Shown here: positions 10,800 to 29,685 of the stretch, piece by piece
Position numbering within the stretch: position 1 is the first letter of the stretch
How the letters are laid out: every line of letters begins with the position of its first letter
NCBI GenBank assembly: GCA_964017155.1
Contig: OZ024858.1
Coordinates: forward strand, 20,208,657-20,272,656
Direction of reading: 5' to 3'
DNA from: Oasisia sp. SBJ-2009
Taxonomy: Eukaryota > Annelida > Polychaeta > Sabellida > Siboglinidae
DNA length: 64,000 nt
Position numbers and translations under genes: made by a program
The notes under the pieces: generated by a model
Seen by the model: only the letters and a program-made list of their open reading frames with translations
The model's database searches: none
What the model was told of the DNA's origin: nothing

Positions 10800-13709
10800 C
10801 GGGGGTGCTGCTGAATATATTAACAACATTTCTGAATGCAGTTAAACAATGTTCATGGACTCCCAATTCATTGATCAAATCAAATCAACTTTATAAAAAA
10901 AGTCATCATTTCAAACAGCATTATACAAATAGACTGTTGAGTAGTCATGTGTTAGAGTCCTAGACCATTTTGCCAACATAAATTAGATAACTAAATTAAA
11001 CATTCAGATTGTTTATTGTTATAAAGTTTTTTTTCAATAAATGTCCCAATATCATTTTTATTAAATGTGGTATGGTTATACATGTAAATAGTGTTGTCGC
11101 ACCTTCCATTGCACTGCCCAGATACTTTATGTATGTAATTAAGCAATTATAAGGGTAAACATGATTAGTATTGTACTTCTTTACCAGTTTTTCAACAATT
11201 TCTATTGTATGCACTGCATGTATAATGTAGTTGTAGTTGTTGTTGAAATAAATTTCAATTCAATTCAGTTCAACATTTACTTCCCGACAAATAGAATTAT
11301 TTTGCGGCAGCGGCCGAGGAGACACATAGTATCCCCATGCAGCTTATGGGTTTGGTTTGTTGAGTAGTTATGCATGTAGTGTTTAGATGCCCGTGCCCGT
11401 AATGAACACTCTGTCACGCCTAGTCCCTATTCAGTGAGCCAAATTACCTCAATAATGTGCCTTCGGTGATGCGGTCATCACGATGTCGTGATGGATGCCG
11501 GCCACGTCAGGTCAAGACACTCACACTGCATCGAGAGTCACGAAGAAGTGCCGCAGCACTTGGTGCAGCGAATGGCGAACGTTGAACGAAATGCTGGTGT
11601 ACATCCGTGCAGCAAAAACACGAAGTGTATGTCTTGGTAGTCACCAGACGATCTCTGACCGATATCTTCGTATAACGATTTGTGACATTGCGATATTCAC
11701 AGCGGTAAAGAAAACGCGTGCACATGTCCAAGAACCACAAACGCGGGACCAAGGAGAAATAGGGGTAGGGATAGTTTCCACTTGGAATGTTGCTGTGGGC
11801 AAACAATTAATAACATATAAATGTATTATTTAGATATGGCGGCGTGAACGCAAAGATATCAGCACCCCCCCCTGTCTTACGATCTATGTCATGAGTGGAG
11901 CCGACGAGACGAGATTACACCGCAGAGAAGCGGATGTTATGACGGCGCAGCCGCTAAAATTACTCACCTAATCCCCTCAACTTCCGGTGTCAAATGATCA
12001 CAGGCAGCGGAAGCAGAATGGCGCTGAACTTCCGGTTCTCAGTCCACCCCGCTCCCCCTGTTTATGGTTCTGTTTCCGTAGACACTTCCAATTAGAGATT
12101 CTAAATGTTTTATTCCATGCCTGTTCCGTATCTGATTTATTTGGAACTATTTTCTTTATGACAAATGAGAACACGCTTTCTACGATTTTCAGTTACTTTA
12201 TTAAACTATAAAAATGCATATGTTATCAAAGCAGTGAGTATACGTTGCTCTTAACCTGTGTTCAACACATGGGACACCCTGTACGAAAGCCTCACCAGCA
12301 ATAGAAACATATAGGCTATAAAATATTACAAGTCCCATCTCTATCAATCTACTAGAACTAAGAAAACCATTCTAACAAGACACTACGCAGTCTAAGCACT
12401 GTATACTGCATCATTCATAAAATTGAGATACTTTTAATATGTTGTATTATTACAATAATACTGTTCGGGCTGAACCTCACATAACCAATATACTTCTGTT
12501 CACCCCGTTTTCAACAATACTTATGATTATTATGTGTTCACATGTTGATCATTGTGTATTTTGGAATAATAGGAAGTACAAATGCTCTATATTGTTGCTG
12601 TAAAGAGACTACTGCTACTTAACATTCTTATTCAAGAATTAATAAAAATAATTATCATTATCCATTATTTGTATTATTATTGTTGCAAACCGGATTACTT
12701 GCCGCTGGCAAAGGCTATTTAACTCACAAATAAAAAAAATCAATAAGTTAGTAACAAGTTAAATATAAATTACTAACATGCTGGCAGTAACCATAAGCAT
12801 ATTGATTACACACCCTCCACCCAGAATATTAGTTAGCCTAAATTACGCCAACAATGGCAATGTCTCTGCATTTGTTATATCTTGGATATGCATTGTATAA
12901 ATCAGCATGGCCACTGCACTCAGCCCTTTCCGGTATGTCCCGGTCTTCTCCCCTCAGTTGGTGTCTACATCGCAAACTGTTTTGCACAAACCGGTCGGGC
13001 TTCAATTGCTGCCTGTGCCTCAGATACATTATCAAGCCGTGTGTGCCCTGTGGAACTTTATCCCATCATTCACTTTTTGGCGTTGATACGTTGTTCTCCC
13101 GGCGTCTACGTCCTGAAACAATGCGAAGAATCATATATGCTATTGGAGCCGTATTGTACTGAAACATGAAACTCATGCAAGCTTGACCGATAGACCAGAC
13201 ACGCGACTGAACAGACAGACAGACACACACGGTAGGCATGTCACTAATACCGCAGCTAGCTATTATTCGCATAATGGATGTTAACATAAGTAACAATTAA
13301 CACAATTACACTAATACTATATGTCTATGTTGGGATATCGTCGCTGTATGGCTGAAATCAGTGCCCAATTGAGTGTTTGATTTATTGCATACAGTACATT
13401 GGCATTACAATAAACTGCGGTTACTACTACTAACAAAACATATACTTCCTCCGATCTGTGTTAAATACCCATCCGTACACGCAGAAGAAGGGCTTTATAA
13501 CAGTATTTGTGAAATTACTTTTATCATGTGTTTGTGTCCCGGCAAGTTTCATAAACATTTCCACCTAACAATATCTGCAAGCGCTTTTGTCTCGCCTGCC
13601 TTCCCTATCCCGATCATGTCACGTGCTTTTAGTCACCCAATCAAAGGGAGCGCGAGATGCGTTCAAGATAAGGGAGCGGTCGATATCAGGGCGCTTGCAG
13701 TTCCTTCTA
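10800..13709. other. No gene recognised
   Basis: At about 11220-11265 a GTTGTTGAAATAAATTTCAA stretch followed by short CAATT repeats resembles the 3' tail of a LINE or SINE, but I could not define its body. The remainder is AT-rich with only short open frames. Downstream exons of gene A (minus strand) might be hidden here, but none could be recognised. Confidence 0.35.
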
Positions 13710-13949
13710 TAATACAATGTCGCGCTTACATTTTTCCGATCGTTAAAAACGTTCCGATTGACGTTTCTGCGCATGCGCAATAAATGTAAAATCATCAATG
13801 TGGAGCGAAAGGACAAAGCGTGGTATTTATGCCGCAAATGCTTTGTCCATTCGCTGCACATTGATGATTTTACATTTATTGCGCATGCGCAGAAAGGTCA
13901 ATCGGAACGTTTTTAACGACCGAAAAAATGTAAGCGCGACAACGAACAC
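13710..13949. mobile_element. Foldback/MITE-like hairpin element with 8-bp target duplication
   Basis: Two arms of roughly 100 bases (from about 13718 and back from 13941) are near-perfect inverse complements. They include the self-complementary core TGCGCATGCGCA in each arm and are separated by only ~20 bases. The element is flanked by direct repeats TCCTTCTA at 13702-13709 and 13950-13957. An 8-bp duplication is typical of hAT-type transposition, and no transposase is present, so it would be non-autonomous. Transcribed, it would form a long hairpin RNA. Confidence 0.75.
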
Positions 13950-14150
13950 TCCTTCTACATCTATTTAATTCAGGATACGAAACCTGATCTGGCAAGAATC
14001 CCCGACCAACGGGGAACATACTGGTGTTACGTCTTGTTCAAGAATCATACAATCATGCCAGTTCGGCAACCAAACACGAAGCATCTACGAAGACAACCTG
14101 ACAGGGGTTTACATAAACCATGCAGTTTGCACAGGTAGATTTACACTCAC

Positions 14151-19153
<5,003 letters not shown>

Positions 19154-19177
19154 GGTGCAGAGTTGTATTGAAATTTC

Positions 19178-19946
19178 CTGAAACAGAATGAACAGAAAAT
19201 AACTGATTTGTAGAATATAAACACTGGGTGAATTTAGATACAGTATTTGTTCCAAATAAGATCACAATTGCCAAGACAATCAAGATGCTTCTGCTACATT
19301 GTGGTTTGCCTTTGTTATCACAATATTTATTGATTATTATTATCACTCTTTCTGTTTGGAATTCATTCATTTTTGATCGCAAGACGAAGCTTTTGTTACC
19401 CACAGATCAAGTAAAGTAGATACATTAATTGCCATCATCTCCAAACATCCAAGTTATAGGCTTGATCATGCCCTTTCAAAAATTCATCCTCTAAATAAAG
19501 ACTAGAGGTTATGTCATGTAAGTTGAATTCCTTGTCTGATGGAAGGTTTATCTTCAGCTTAAACTTGCAGTACTTGGGACTTGGGTGCGGTTCAATTTCA
19601 TATAAAATAAAATTTATTGTAGCTATTTACAATATATATAAATCAAATCAAATTATGGCAAATAGCGTATAATAACATAAACAGAACAATACGGGAAGAA
19701 CGTTATATAATGTTATATTTTCAGCACACAAAATTTACTCGACAATATAGTTATCAAATGAACAATGTAAAAATTAATAATATAATTTCAGTACGTAAAC
19801 TTAATGTAAATGTAAGTTGTGTGTACACATGATTGGAGGTTAAGTCGCAATCCACTCCACAAGATTTAAAAATAGGCTAGTTTACAAATAACCATGTTTC
19901 CTCTATTTGCCAGCCAAATTGCCAAATAAATAATAACTGGTCCCCA

Positions 19947-19982
<36 letters not shown>

Positions 19983-20545
19983 AACCTCACCTTTGACCTG
20001 CATTTGTGAGTAAGTATATGCTGGTTACAGAGTGCAGAACGACAGAGCAAGTGCTGTGTGGTTATAAAGCTGTCGTCTCATAGCAATTGTGTCTACAAAA
20101 GAAGATGTGCACGGAAGACACAATTAGAAAGACCAGCACATTATTTGTCAAGTAGTTTGTTAGCTACACAAGTTGAAGCAGTGCAGCACAAATGAAGCAC
20201 ACGGGAACTTGCTATAAAGATACAGGTTATACGTGTCATTAAATGCTATGATGTTATGCTCAATATGACCAATTGCATACATTGCTAGATGTGAGTTGTA
20301 AGATGCATTAATTATGCAATTAAAGTGACATCAGTGAATGTTGTCTCTCTTTAGAGGTAATGTTGTCATGTTTTAAGTTATTGCTTCATTTCTTATAAGC
20401 AGTTACTGTAAAACTTTCATTCACAGATTAGGCACAATATCAAGTACAATATCGTTAAATGTGTATCATGTGTGACAAATTCCTTCAACACTGTTGACAA
20501 TGAGGTAATTAAAAAATATTTAAACTGTGTTATGATAAAGGTTCT
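19178..20545. other. Upstream region of gene A, no further exon recognised
   Basis: The acceptor in front of the gene A start exon implies an untranslated first exon somewhere upstream, but I could not locate it. A (TTG)n microsatellite lies at 19948-19982. The rest is AT-rich. Confidence 0.4.
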
Positions 20546-20549
20546 ATTT

Positions 20550-20925
20550 TGGGGGTATATAGCATTTCCAATATGGGCCAGATATAGCATTTCCAATATG
20601 GGCCAATATTGGCTTTATGTATGTTGTCTTATTGATCCAATTTTATTTGCCAATATTGGTCCAGAAATGGGATTACCCTTGGATCCAAATTCATTCAACC
20701 ACAGCAGATTTCCTGCTTGGGCCAGCACCAGACTAACATTGGGCCAACATAGGCATGCCAATGTTGTTACAATGTTGAGATAGCATTGGCCCAACGTTGG
20801 CATTCCAAGAGAGTTATTGCAGTGCTTTGGGTGCGGACAAATGCAACCAATATTGACCCAATGTTGGAAATCCAACTCCCAGGTGTCCATCTTGGGCCAA
20901 TATATGGAAATGCTAGCTGGGCTAT
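20550..20925. mobile_element. MITE-like element with iterated TTGGGCCAA/CCAATATTGG motifs
   Basis: The ends carry AGCATTTCC (about 20562) and its inverse complement GGAAATGCT (about 20904). Inside, CCAATATTGG, GGGCCAA and CCAACGTTGG-type half-palindromes recur about ten times. No coding capacity is present. The 8-base or shorter target duplication could not be fixed, so the exact ends are approximate. Confidence 0.5.
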
Positions 20926-20929
20926 TGTC

Positions 20930-22880
20930 ACTGATGACGTAAAATCAGAAAAACCTCACTGCTGATTATAAAATGTTATGGATTTTTACCGTGCATATGA
21001 TTTTAGAAAATATAAACTTGTCTTGTATCCATGAAATATCAGTAGTTATACCTGCGTCGTGATATTTACCAAGACGTGACTGTTTTGAATACTTCCAAAA
21101 AACAAGGCCATTATACGTCACGTGACACCATAAGGAAAGGATATTAATTTTTCTTTGAGAATTACATAAACAAACTCGCATTTTGAAACTGAGTGTATGA
21201 CACTGCAAGCTTATGTAAAGTCATTAATACATTCTACCATATTATACAATCACAAAGAAAGACTATACACAAGGTAAAACAACTGTCAATCAAAAATACA
21301 CCTATGCAGGAAGTATACTTCCGCGTTTACGGGAATTCCGTATACCGCAATGAAAGTGAAACGCTCAACAATTATATGTTTTACCTGAACATCGGCTTGT
21401 TATGATTATTACAAGTGCGCAGTGAGCGGTGCAAAAAAGCGTGTTTATACAATATACAAACCAAAACAGCGATGAGTTGTGTATAGTAAATCGACCACCA
21501 ACAAGACAAAAAGTTAGCTGTCAAACCCTTGTAGACTACGCCGCCCCTGTCAACCAGTTGAGCTGTTACGCACTGTTAGAGACGCGTGGTGGCGCCACTC
21601 GAATCTCGCGTTTTCGCGTGACCGAGTTAATACCGTGACCGAGTCAACAAAAATACCGGTTTCTGTCAAATGGTTGGTATGATAGTGACACACTTGCGTC
21701 TTTTTCTTGTATGAATTCAAAGTGCCACTCTAGTTTACTGATACTTTGCCAATGTTATACAGTGTGCATTATGCCATTAATTGGGTAACTTGTTTCACTA
21801 GTAGTAGTGCGTACCAAAATATATGCAAAGTTTGAAAAATTATATTTAGTATTCCTGTGTCTATAATCGTAGATTATAGAGAGGAATGTGACTATGCATG
21901 CTTTCCTGTGCACAATTAAACTCACTGTAGTTAGCTAAGACAGGAGATTTTACACATGTTAATACAAATACGGTTTAAAGTTTAGCGTTAGGTTTATGTT
22001 TAGGGTTATGTTAAAGGTACTTTTGACAAAATTGACATTAGTCATGCGTGACTGGTTAGCCACCTCTTATCTATTATGCTAATTGCTCTGCGATTAAGTA
22101 CGTTTCCGGAATCACTATTATTTTATACACGAGGTGACGCCACTAGGCGTAGGGACCAACTTAGTACTCGAGATGGCGCCACTAATACAGGCTTCATACA
22201 GACGTCTTCGGAGGCTAACGTCTTCGATGTGATGTGATGCGGACGGGTGAAAACACGATGTTTTAATGATGTTTTAAATAGATTTATCAGTAGGCTGCGC
22301 GAAACAACTGTCGATTGAGTCAGATAGGTCATATGAATGCGCAGGACAACCATTAACTAAGGGTAAGTAGCATTCATTGTTGTGGCAGATCGTACTCGTA
22401 GTCGAGTCATCGATAACGAACTGACAAGCTGTTACTTGTCGAATCCTGAACGAACGCTACTGTCAGTGTCACTGCCTCTGTCCTGTGAATCCACGGATCC
22501 TTGTCACTCACTCGGTGACATAGTCCGCGTCAAGGCGCAGTCGTCGAGGCAGATTGCCGCTAGGCCTCGGGCAATGCTAGTACCAGTAAGTGTAAAGAAG
22601 TAGGTAAGAATATGACAGAATAATCAACATCATGATTTTCAATTTTGGCCGCCAAAATGCCCAAATCGATGATGAGGATGATGAGAGTAATACATGCCTG
22701 AGACTGAGTGTCTCTCCCTCTCTTCACCCCTCCCCTCGTTACCCCCTACTTCGGTCTCTCTCTGTCCCTCCGTTGATTTATGGATTTTTGCCATTGTCTT
22801 TTATCTGCCTTCTGCCTCTCTCACTCACTCCCCCCCCCCCCCCCCCGACTGTCATTTCTTGTGACCAGCTATATCATATA
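20930..22880. other. No gene recognised; one splice-consistent open block
   Basis: An open stretch at about 22387-22588 is bounded by an acceptor-like GTTGTGGCAG and a donor-like GTAAGTG, but its translation resembles nothing I know and no partner exon was found. A poly-C run sits at about 22832-22846. The remainder shows nothing supportable. Confidence 0.3.
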
Positions 22881-23225
22881 ACGACTAGACTATTCGCAGA
22901 GCAGCTCTGCGAATAAGGTCACATTCGCCACTATTCGCAGAATTATGACATCACTGCTGGAACCAGTGCCAATATTGGCAGAGAAGTGACTAATAAATTA
23001 AGTAATAAATGACTACAACAATACAGTATTAGTGTCAATTGTAATAAATAATAAATTAATACATGTAAATAGAAAATTATGATTTGAAAAATTTATTAAA
23101 TTATTATGCTAGCTGATCTAGTGAAAAATATTTATCAAAGAATGAAAGGTCATAATTGCGTAAATGCATACTATGAATCTATAGATCTATTGACATGAAA
23201 TAATTGTTATTAACTATTACATTTA

Positions 23226-23400
<175 letters not shown>

Positions 23401-23813
23401 ACATATATATACATTACATAGTTGTGACATGTATGAATACTTTTCTGCTTAAATTCTGGTAGATGTGATTATAATTTCAAGCCTGTGTCAATTAGGAAAG
23501 AGTTTCCCTAATTCGCATAGCAAGGATGTCACTGCTCTGCGAGTTGCGGTATTCGCGGAGCAGGTAGGAGAGAATCTTTGACTTGTTTATATGCATGTTG
23601 TTAACAAATAATAATAAACTTTATATAGAGTAAATCTCTGTTCAGCAGTATCGACTGTAGTAGTTACAATTTATAAGAAATAAATATAATAAAAGTACAA
23701 GTATAACATGAACAGCTCTAAATCATTGATTTAGTTTTATCTCCTGTAGTTCAGTTCCATACAACAAAGGTGGCAGTGTTGTAATTTATATTATTTATCA
23801 ATGCAGTCAAGAA

Positions 23814-23877
<64 letters not shown>

Positions 23878-23907
23878 GAGTATAGCAATTAAAAAAATTA
23901 AAAAAAC

Positions 23908-23988
23908 GTAACCGTCGTGACTGGGAATTGAACATGGGCGGGCCATCGGTGTAACAGGCGGAATGCCAACCACTACATTACCCATGGC
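23908..23988 (-). pseudogene. tRNA-Asp-like sequence, probably degenerate or SINE head
   Basis: On the minus strand an A-box-like GTAGTGGTTGGCATTCC is followed by an anticodon-arm-like CCGCCTGTTACACCG and a B-box-like TGTTCAATTCC at the spacing seen in tRNA genes. The arms do not pair well, so it is not a functional tRNA. The wording is closest to tRNA-Asp. Confidence 0.45.
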
Positions 23989-24169
23989 GCTTTCGACACC
24001 TACGCACTGAGTTCTAATTACCCAATAAACACCCTTTCCTACCAGCTCTGCGAATAATAGCAACTATGGTTTCGTAATTCGCAGAGCAGTGATGTCACTG
24101 CTCAGCGAATAGTGGCAAGTGTGACCTTATTCGCTGAGCTGCTCTGCGATTAACCAGTCCAATCATATA

Positions 24170-27100
24170 ATTCCACTTTTGACATGAGACTATACAGACG
24201 CCAGAGAGCATAAGCCTACCGCAATAACAGTAACATGTGTATCAGTTTAAATCAGAATTTCTTTAAAATGTGTGTACACGTGTATGGTGTAATAAAAGTG
24301 GTACTGTACATAGTAGTAATTAGTACACACATAGGCTATATACTCATAACGTGTAGAGTATAACCAGCCAGATAGTCCTATGTTATACTACCACAGTTAT
24401 ATGCCTACCTGGTAGACTGTAAGGAATACAGGTTGGCAGTGTACTTGTCGCTGCATTAAGCTAACGTTATAACTGGGAGAGTCTCATATCATGCATGAGT
24501 CTTGGTAGCTCTGTAAATGTACAACTTAATGCAACGCCATGCTTAGCAGACATATCTTGCAGATCTACATATTTATATAATCTGTCCAACTCTCAGGCTC
24601 AAGTGATCATGCTAAACACCTTGAGACAGCAGATCAAAACCATCTTGAAGGCAGATGCAAGCCTGGTTATGTACCAGAATTGTATAATTCTGCTACACCT
24701 GTAATGCATTGTCTTGAGTGTATCAGAATTGTACAATTCTCAGGCATCAGAACTGGTGGTCTTGGGAGGGGGGGCTGAGCCCTTCCAATATTGACAGCGG
24801 GGACTTTACACTCACTATATTGAATGTTTTTTTATACTGGTGATCACCATTTCAGTTGGTACTTCTAAAATATTACTAATTTAGAATAACAAACAAATAT
24901 ATTTCATCGTGAAAATTGAAACCACATCCATGCACCCTGAGTTTGTTTCTTGGAAAAATGACGAATGTTGTCACAATGGATGTTTCAACAGTTTTCGCAA
25001 TCCCTCGGCCCAGCTCTTCTGATGCCATGTTCAACAAACAACAACCGTGATTTCACATGTTCTGTAAGTGAATTCACGAGTTCAACTGACTCAGTTCACG
25101 TGAGTTCACCGGATTCTGTGAACAAATTTGGTGTATCGACATGGGTTTACCGTGAAATCACAAGTTTTTCATGTGATAACATGTACCAGTAAAACCATAC
25201 CAGTTCTAACCCAGTACGATTCGTGTCTAACTCATAAAAAATTTGTGACAACAGGTAGAACACGTGTATTCATGTGAATACACATGAAAACACGTACTGG
25301 TGGAGCGGTACCAATTACGAACCAGTATGACACGTGCCAACTGGTTCTGAAATGGTTCCTTGTTTGTTGGGTTGAGAGATAAAGCAACATTTTTCATATC
25401 ATCACAAAACATTCTCCAATATGAATCCTTCCCCTTCTTCTTACGTCGTCATGTCTGATCACACCAACAGCTGATAACAGAGGGCTGACCTGAAGCTTTG
25501 GGCTGAGACTCCATAACATAATGCTTTAGCTATTATGCATTCATATGTTTCACTTTTATTATATTTATTTCCTATAATTTTAACAACCATTGTCAACACA
25601 CTGAACATAATTTTACTTTGTATTTTAGTGTCTAAATAAGGTTTTTGCTGCAATGTCAGCCATTTGTCAGGTATACATATAATTTTTGTACCCCATAATA
25701 TATTTTCATTTATTTATTTAAATAATCCTTTTTGATGATTCTTGTATGTGAGAATCACACAGTTCTAGCACTGGGAAGTTAAACAAAAATGATATTTATA
25801 TTACTCAATATTTACACATACAGGTAAGAATTCTGTAATTTAGCCTTATAATTTATTATTAATATCATGCATATCTATTTCAAGTATATGTTTAGCTTTT
25901 TAAAAAATTGGCCAAATATTTCATTTGACCAGATGATTTTAGTAAATAATCATAATTAGTCTAATATTATATAATCACAGTATTTAAGGTAATCCAGCAT
26001 TTCCACTGCTATACGACGAGCAAGGTGGCCTGCCCGACCTCTCTTGAACTTTTTCTAAGCCTCCTCGCTCAAAATATGCTGAAACTGCCTCTTTGTGGAT
26101 CATACTATTTGCTTAGTCTTTGCTGATTATTTACAAATAATGTTATAAAAACACTTGCTCCCTAACTTATAGATTCATTTATCTCCCTGCTATTTGCCAG
26201 GGAATAGGTTGGAACACACTTTATAATGTACCATTATGAAGCTAGTTTTAAAAATAAAATAACTTAATAGATAAAAAGATGATTTAATTAATATTAATAA
26301 TTTTTTAAATAACAGACCCATGTCAAATTGCATTGGCGTTTGCTCAGTTCACCCTACCATCTCGCCCATCATTTTACCCCAGGGTGTATTGCCAGATTTG
26401 ATGGTGTATTAAGAAAGTACCCAGGGTATATTATTATTATTATTAATGTGTACATTAATGTCAAGACTTGACTCATGACAGTCATTCAAATGATTTAGTT
26501 GCAATTATGTGAGCTGTACAAAAGACGTAATTGTTGCATTGAGAAGATGCCTCTCTAAATGCACCCCTGTTTCGATTCGCAAAATATAGTCGACAGTGTT
26601 TTCAAAAGGAAGAACTAACAGAGTTGGTGTCATACATACAGCTATTTAAATGTCCGTGTAATTTGCAGCATGTTCAAGTTTCTGTCTTGGTAATTTCCAC
26701 GATCACTCAGGACTCATCACACATAATTTATTCAAATGTGGTCTTCAACAAATCTATTGTGATTGCTGGATTTAATTGAATCTGCTTTCCACACGAAGAA
26801 TGAGAGAAGCTGTCACTTGTGTCAATTAGATCCAGTGCTGATTCCTCCCGGTTGGCCAAAAAGAAGGAGCGTGAAAGACAAATGGAACGTATGAAATCAA
26901 TGAAAATGTCAGTGTTGTCCTAAAAATTCAACCTTTTATTCATGCTTATTTCAATTGTGGAATTTGCCAGATCTGTTTGTTAAAATATTTGTGAATTGAG
27001 CACACATCAGTTGCAGGAGCAAATCCATCATTATGCACCCCTAAGCCAGGTCCAAAGCTGTGTTTTCAGCACGTTTTCCCCCAATATGTCACGATATCAA

Positions 27101-28640
27101 ATATTTACAACCCTCCAGTCCCCAATGAAAAATCCAGAGCCACCTCTGCACATTCTGAACTGGTGAACATTATCGTTAATTTTGAAGCTATTTTTTTTTA
27201 ATAGTTCTGGGAGCATGGCCTCTTACCTGTGTCAAATGTGAAAGATGTTTTGTGTTTGAATGTTGTGTTAATTTCAGTTTCTCGCAGGTGCAACTTTCAA
27301 ACTGTGAATGTTGTTTTGGGTCTACTAAATGCAACGTGACAGCCACTGGTCAGCCAGTATACTTCAACATATCCATTGTAATACTAAGTAAAATGTATTT
27401 AATATACTATTTGATAAATGTTGCCTATTACATTGCATTGCTATGTCATACATTTAGGCCTACCGATTACCGTGAGCTGTATTTTTAATTTTAGCATTGT
27501 TTGTCTAAAGGAACGGCATTCAATAAGCGCACGCACATGATTTCCATCCCATTCCATACGTGAGTTTTTTTATATAAATAAGCTCTACTGCCGTATCTTT
27601 ACACTCAGATCTAAAAGTAGGGCTACGTGAGTTTTTCCGCGCATGCATGCCGTATCTTTAGCAAACAAATCTAAAAGTATGTGAGTTTTTCCATGCATGC
27701 ATGTTGATGTAGGTACGAACGGAAGCTCTTTTGGCACACATATACGTGAAATGTTGTGCCTTTTATTTTTTTGGCAAGTTGACTCTGTGCCTGCATATCA
27801 ATAAATCTAACAATATTGAAAACATCGGTCCCTCATGTAATTCTGCCGAGATGGACACAACATGTGTGCGCAGATTTGAAAAACAGATGCGCACGCATCC
27901 TCACGTACGGTTAGCCCATGGGTCTAAAGATACGGCTCACGTACGCGTAGACACTTTGTATCCAAAAACCAGGGCAGGCACATGCTGGTACCGCAAGACA
28001 TTAAACAGGTGATCCAACAAGATGCCTGTGTGCAATGCCTTCTGTCTCCACTCTCAGGTGCTGGTATTCAACAGGCCAACTCAATTGAATTGTCTCTCTC
28101 AGCCTCCAGAACATTTACCGATTTAGCCACCGACACGTGAACCTGCAGCTCGCAGGGGACCCTGTTGTCAGTAATCCACTCAGTGCGAGGAGAGGCATTC
28201 CACATCGTTGCACACAGCATTGATTCCATGGCAGGAGACGTAGTTACATACATATATTTCAGCCTGAGACATGGCAGAAGGAAGAAGACTCGATCAATAA
28301 TAAATGAGTGTTGAACTGTAAACTGGAGGGCGACAGACGGGGTGGCATTGTGTGACACTAAAATGTCCTTTACGGAGCCCTGTCGGTGACACCAGAATAC
28401 TTTGTATGTATGCGCGATGCAAACACCTTGGTGTGTCCATCTGATCAGGGGCAGGGTGGTTCAATATAAGCCACCGTGCTAAATGAATATACACACGTGG
28501 TGACACTTAGTGCTGTGGCCTGCAGAGAGCAGGCTACCTGAGAACTCTGTGGTTATCAACAAGCCATTGTCACAGGCATGAACATTGTCCTATGCTCCCC
28601 CCGAGTGAGATGAAACTACATCAGTCACACCCTACTGGCT
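24170..28640. other. No gene recognised
   Basis: About 4.5 kb of AT-rich DNA. Around 27545-27945 short motifs (CGTGAGTTTTTCC, CCGTATCTTTA, TCTAAAAGTA) repeat directly and then appear inverted, suggesting a decayed inverted-repeat element. Around 25170-25350 there are several CACGTG/CATGTG palindromic motifs. No exon chain, RNA gene or transposase was found. Confidence 0.35.
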
Positions 28641-28659
28641 ACATCATTTCATAACGCCC

Positions 28660-29685
28660 TACACTACCTCCACCAGGCCCTACACACCACCAACAGGCCC
28701 TACACACCACCAACAGGCCCTAAACCACCTCCACCAGGCCCTACACAACCTCCCCCAGGCCCTACACAACCTCCACCAGGCCCTACACTATCTCCACCAG
28801 GCCCTACACAACCTCCACCAGGCCCTACACAACCTCCACCATGCCCTACACAACCTCCACCAGGCCCTACACACCACCAACAGGCCCAAAACCACCTCCA
28901 TCAGGCCCTACGCAACCTCCACCATGCCCTACACTACCTCCACCAGGCCCTACACAACCTCCACCAGGCCCTACACAACATCCACCAGGCCCTACACAAC
29001 ATCCACCAGGCCCTACACAACATCCACCATGCCCTACACAACATCCACCATGCCCTACACAACCTCCACCAGGCCCTACACAAGCTCCACCAGGCCCTAT
29101 GCAATCTCCACCAGGCCCTACACAACCTCCACCAGGCCCTACGCAATCTCCACCAGGTCCTACACAACCTCCACCAGGCCCTACACAACCTCCACCAGGC
29201 CCTACACAACCTCCACCAGGCCCTACACAACCTTCACCATGCCCTACACAACCTCCACCAGACCCTACACAACCTCCACCAGACCCTACACAACCTCCAC
29301 CAGGCCCTACACAACCTCCACCAGACCCTACACAACCTCCACCAGGCCCTACACAACCTCCACCAGACCCTACACAACCTTCACCAGGCCCTACACAACC
29401 TCCACCAGACCCTACACAACCTCCACCAGACCCTACACAACCTCCACCAGGCCCTACACAACCTCCACCAGACCCTACACAACCTCCACCAGGCCCTACA
29501 CAACCTCCACCAGGCCCTACACAACCTCCACCAGACCCTACACAACCTCCACCATGCCCTACACAAGCCCTACACAACCTCCACTATTCCCTACACAACC
29601 TCCACCAGGCCATACACAACCTCCACCATGCCCTACACAATCTCCACCATGCCCTACACAATCTCCACCATGCCCTACACAACAA
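28660..29685. repeat. 21-bp minisatellite, left part
   Basis: About 48 copies of the unit CCCTACACAACCTCCACCAG plus one base (21 bp). Because 21 is divisible by three, several frames stay open for hundreds of codons (for example PTQPPPG heptapeptides), yet no splice sites, start context or non-repetitive flanking domain support a gene. Confidence 0.93.

Noticed and set aside
25170..25350. Cluster of CACGTG/CATGTG palindromic motifs
   Set aside because: Half-sites do not align into a convincing inverted repeat or element, and E-box clusters occur by chance in such sequence.
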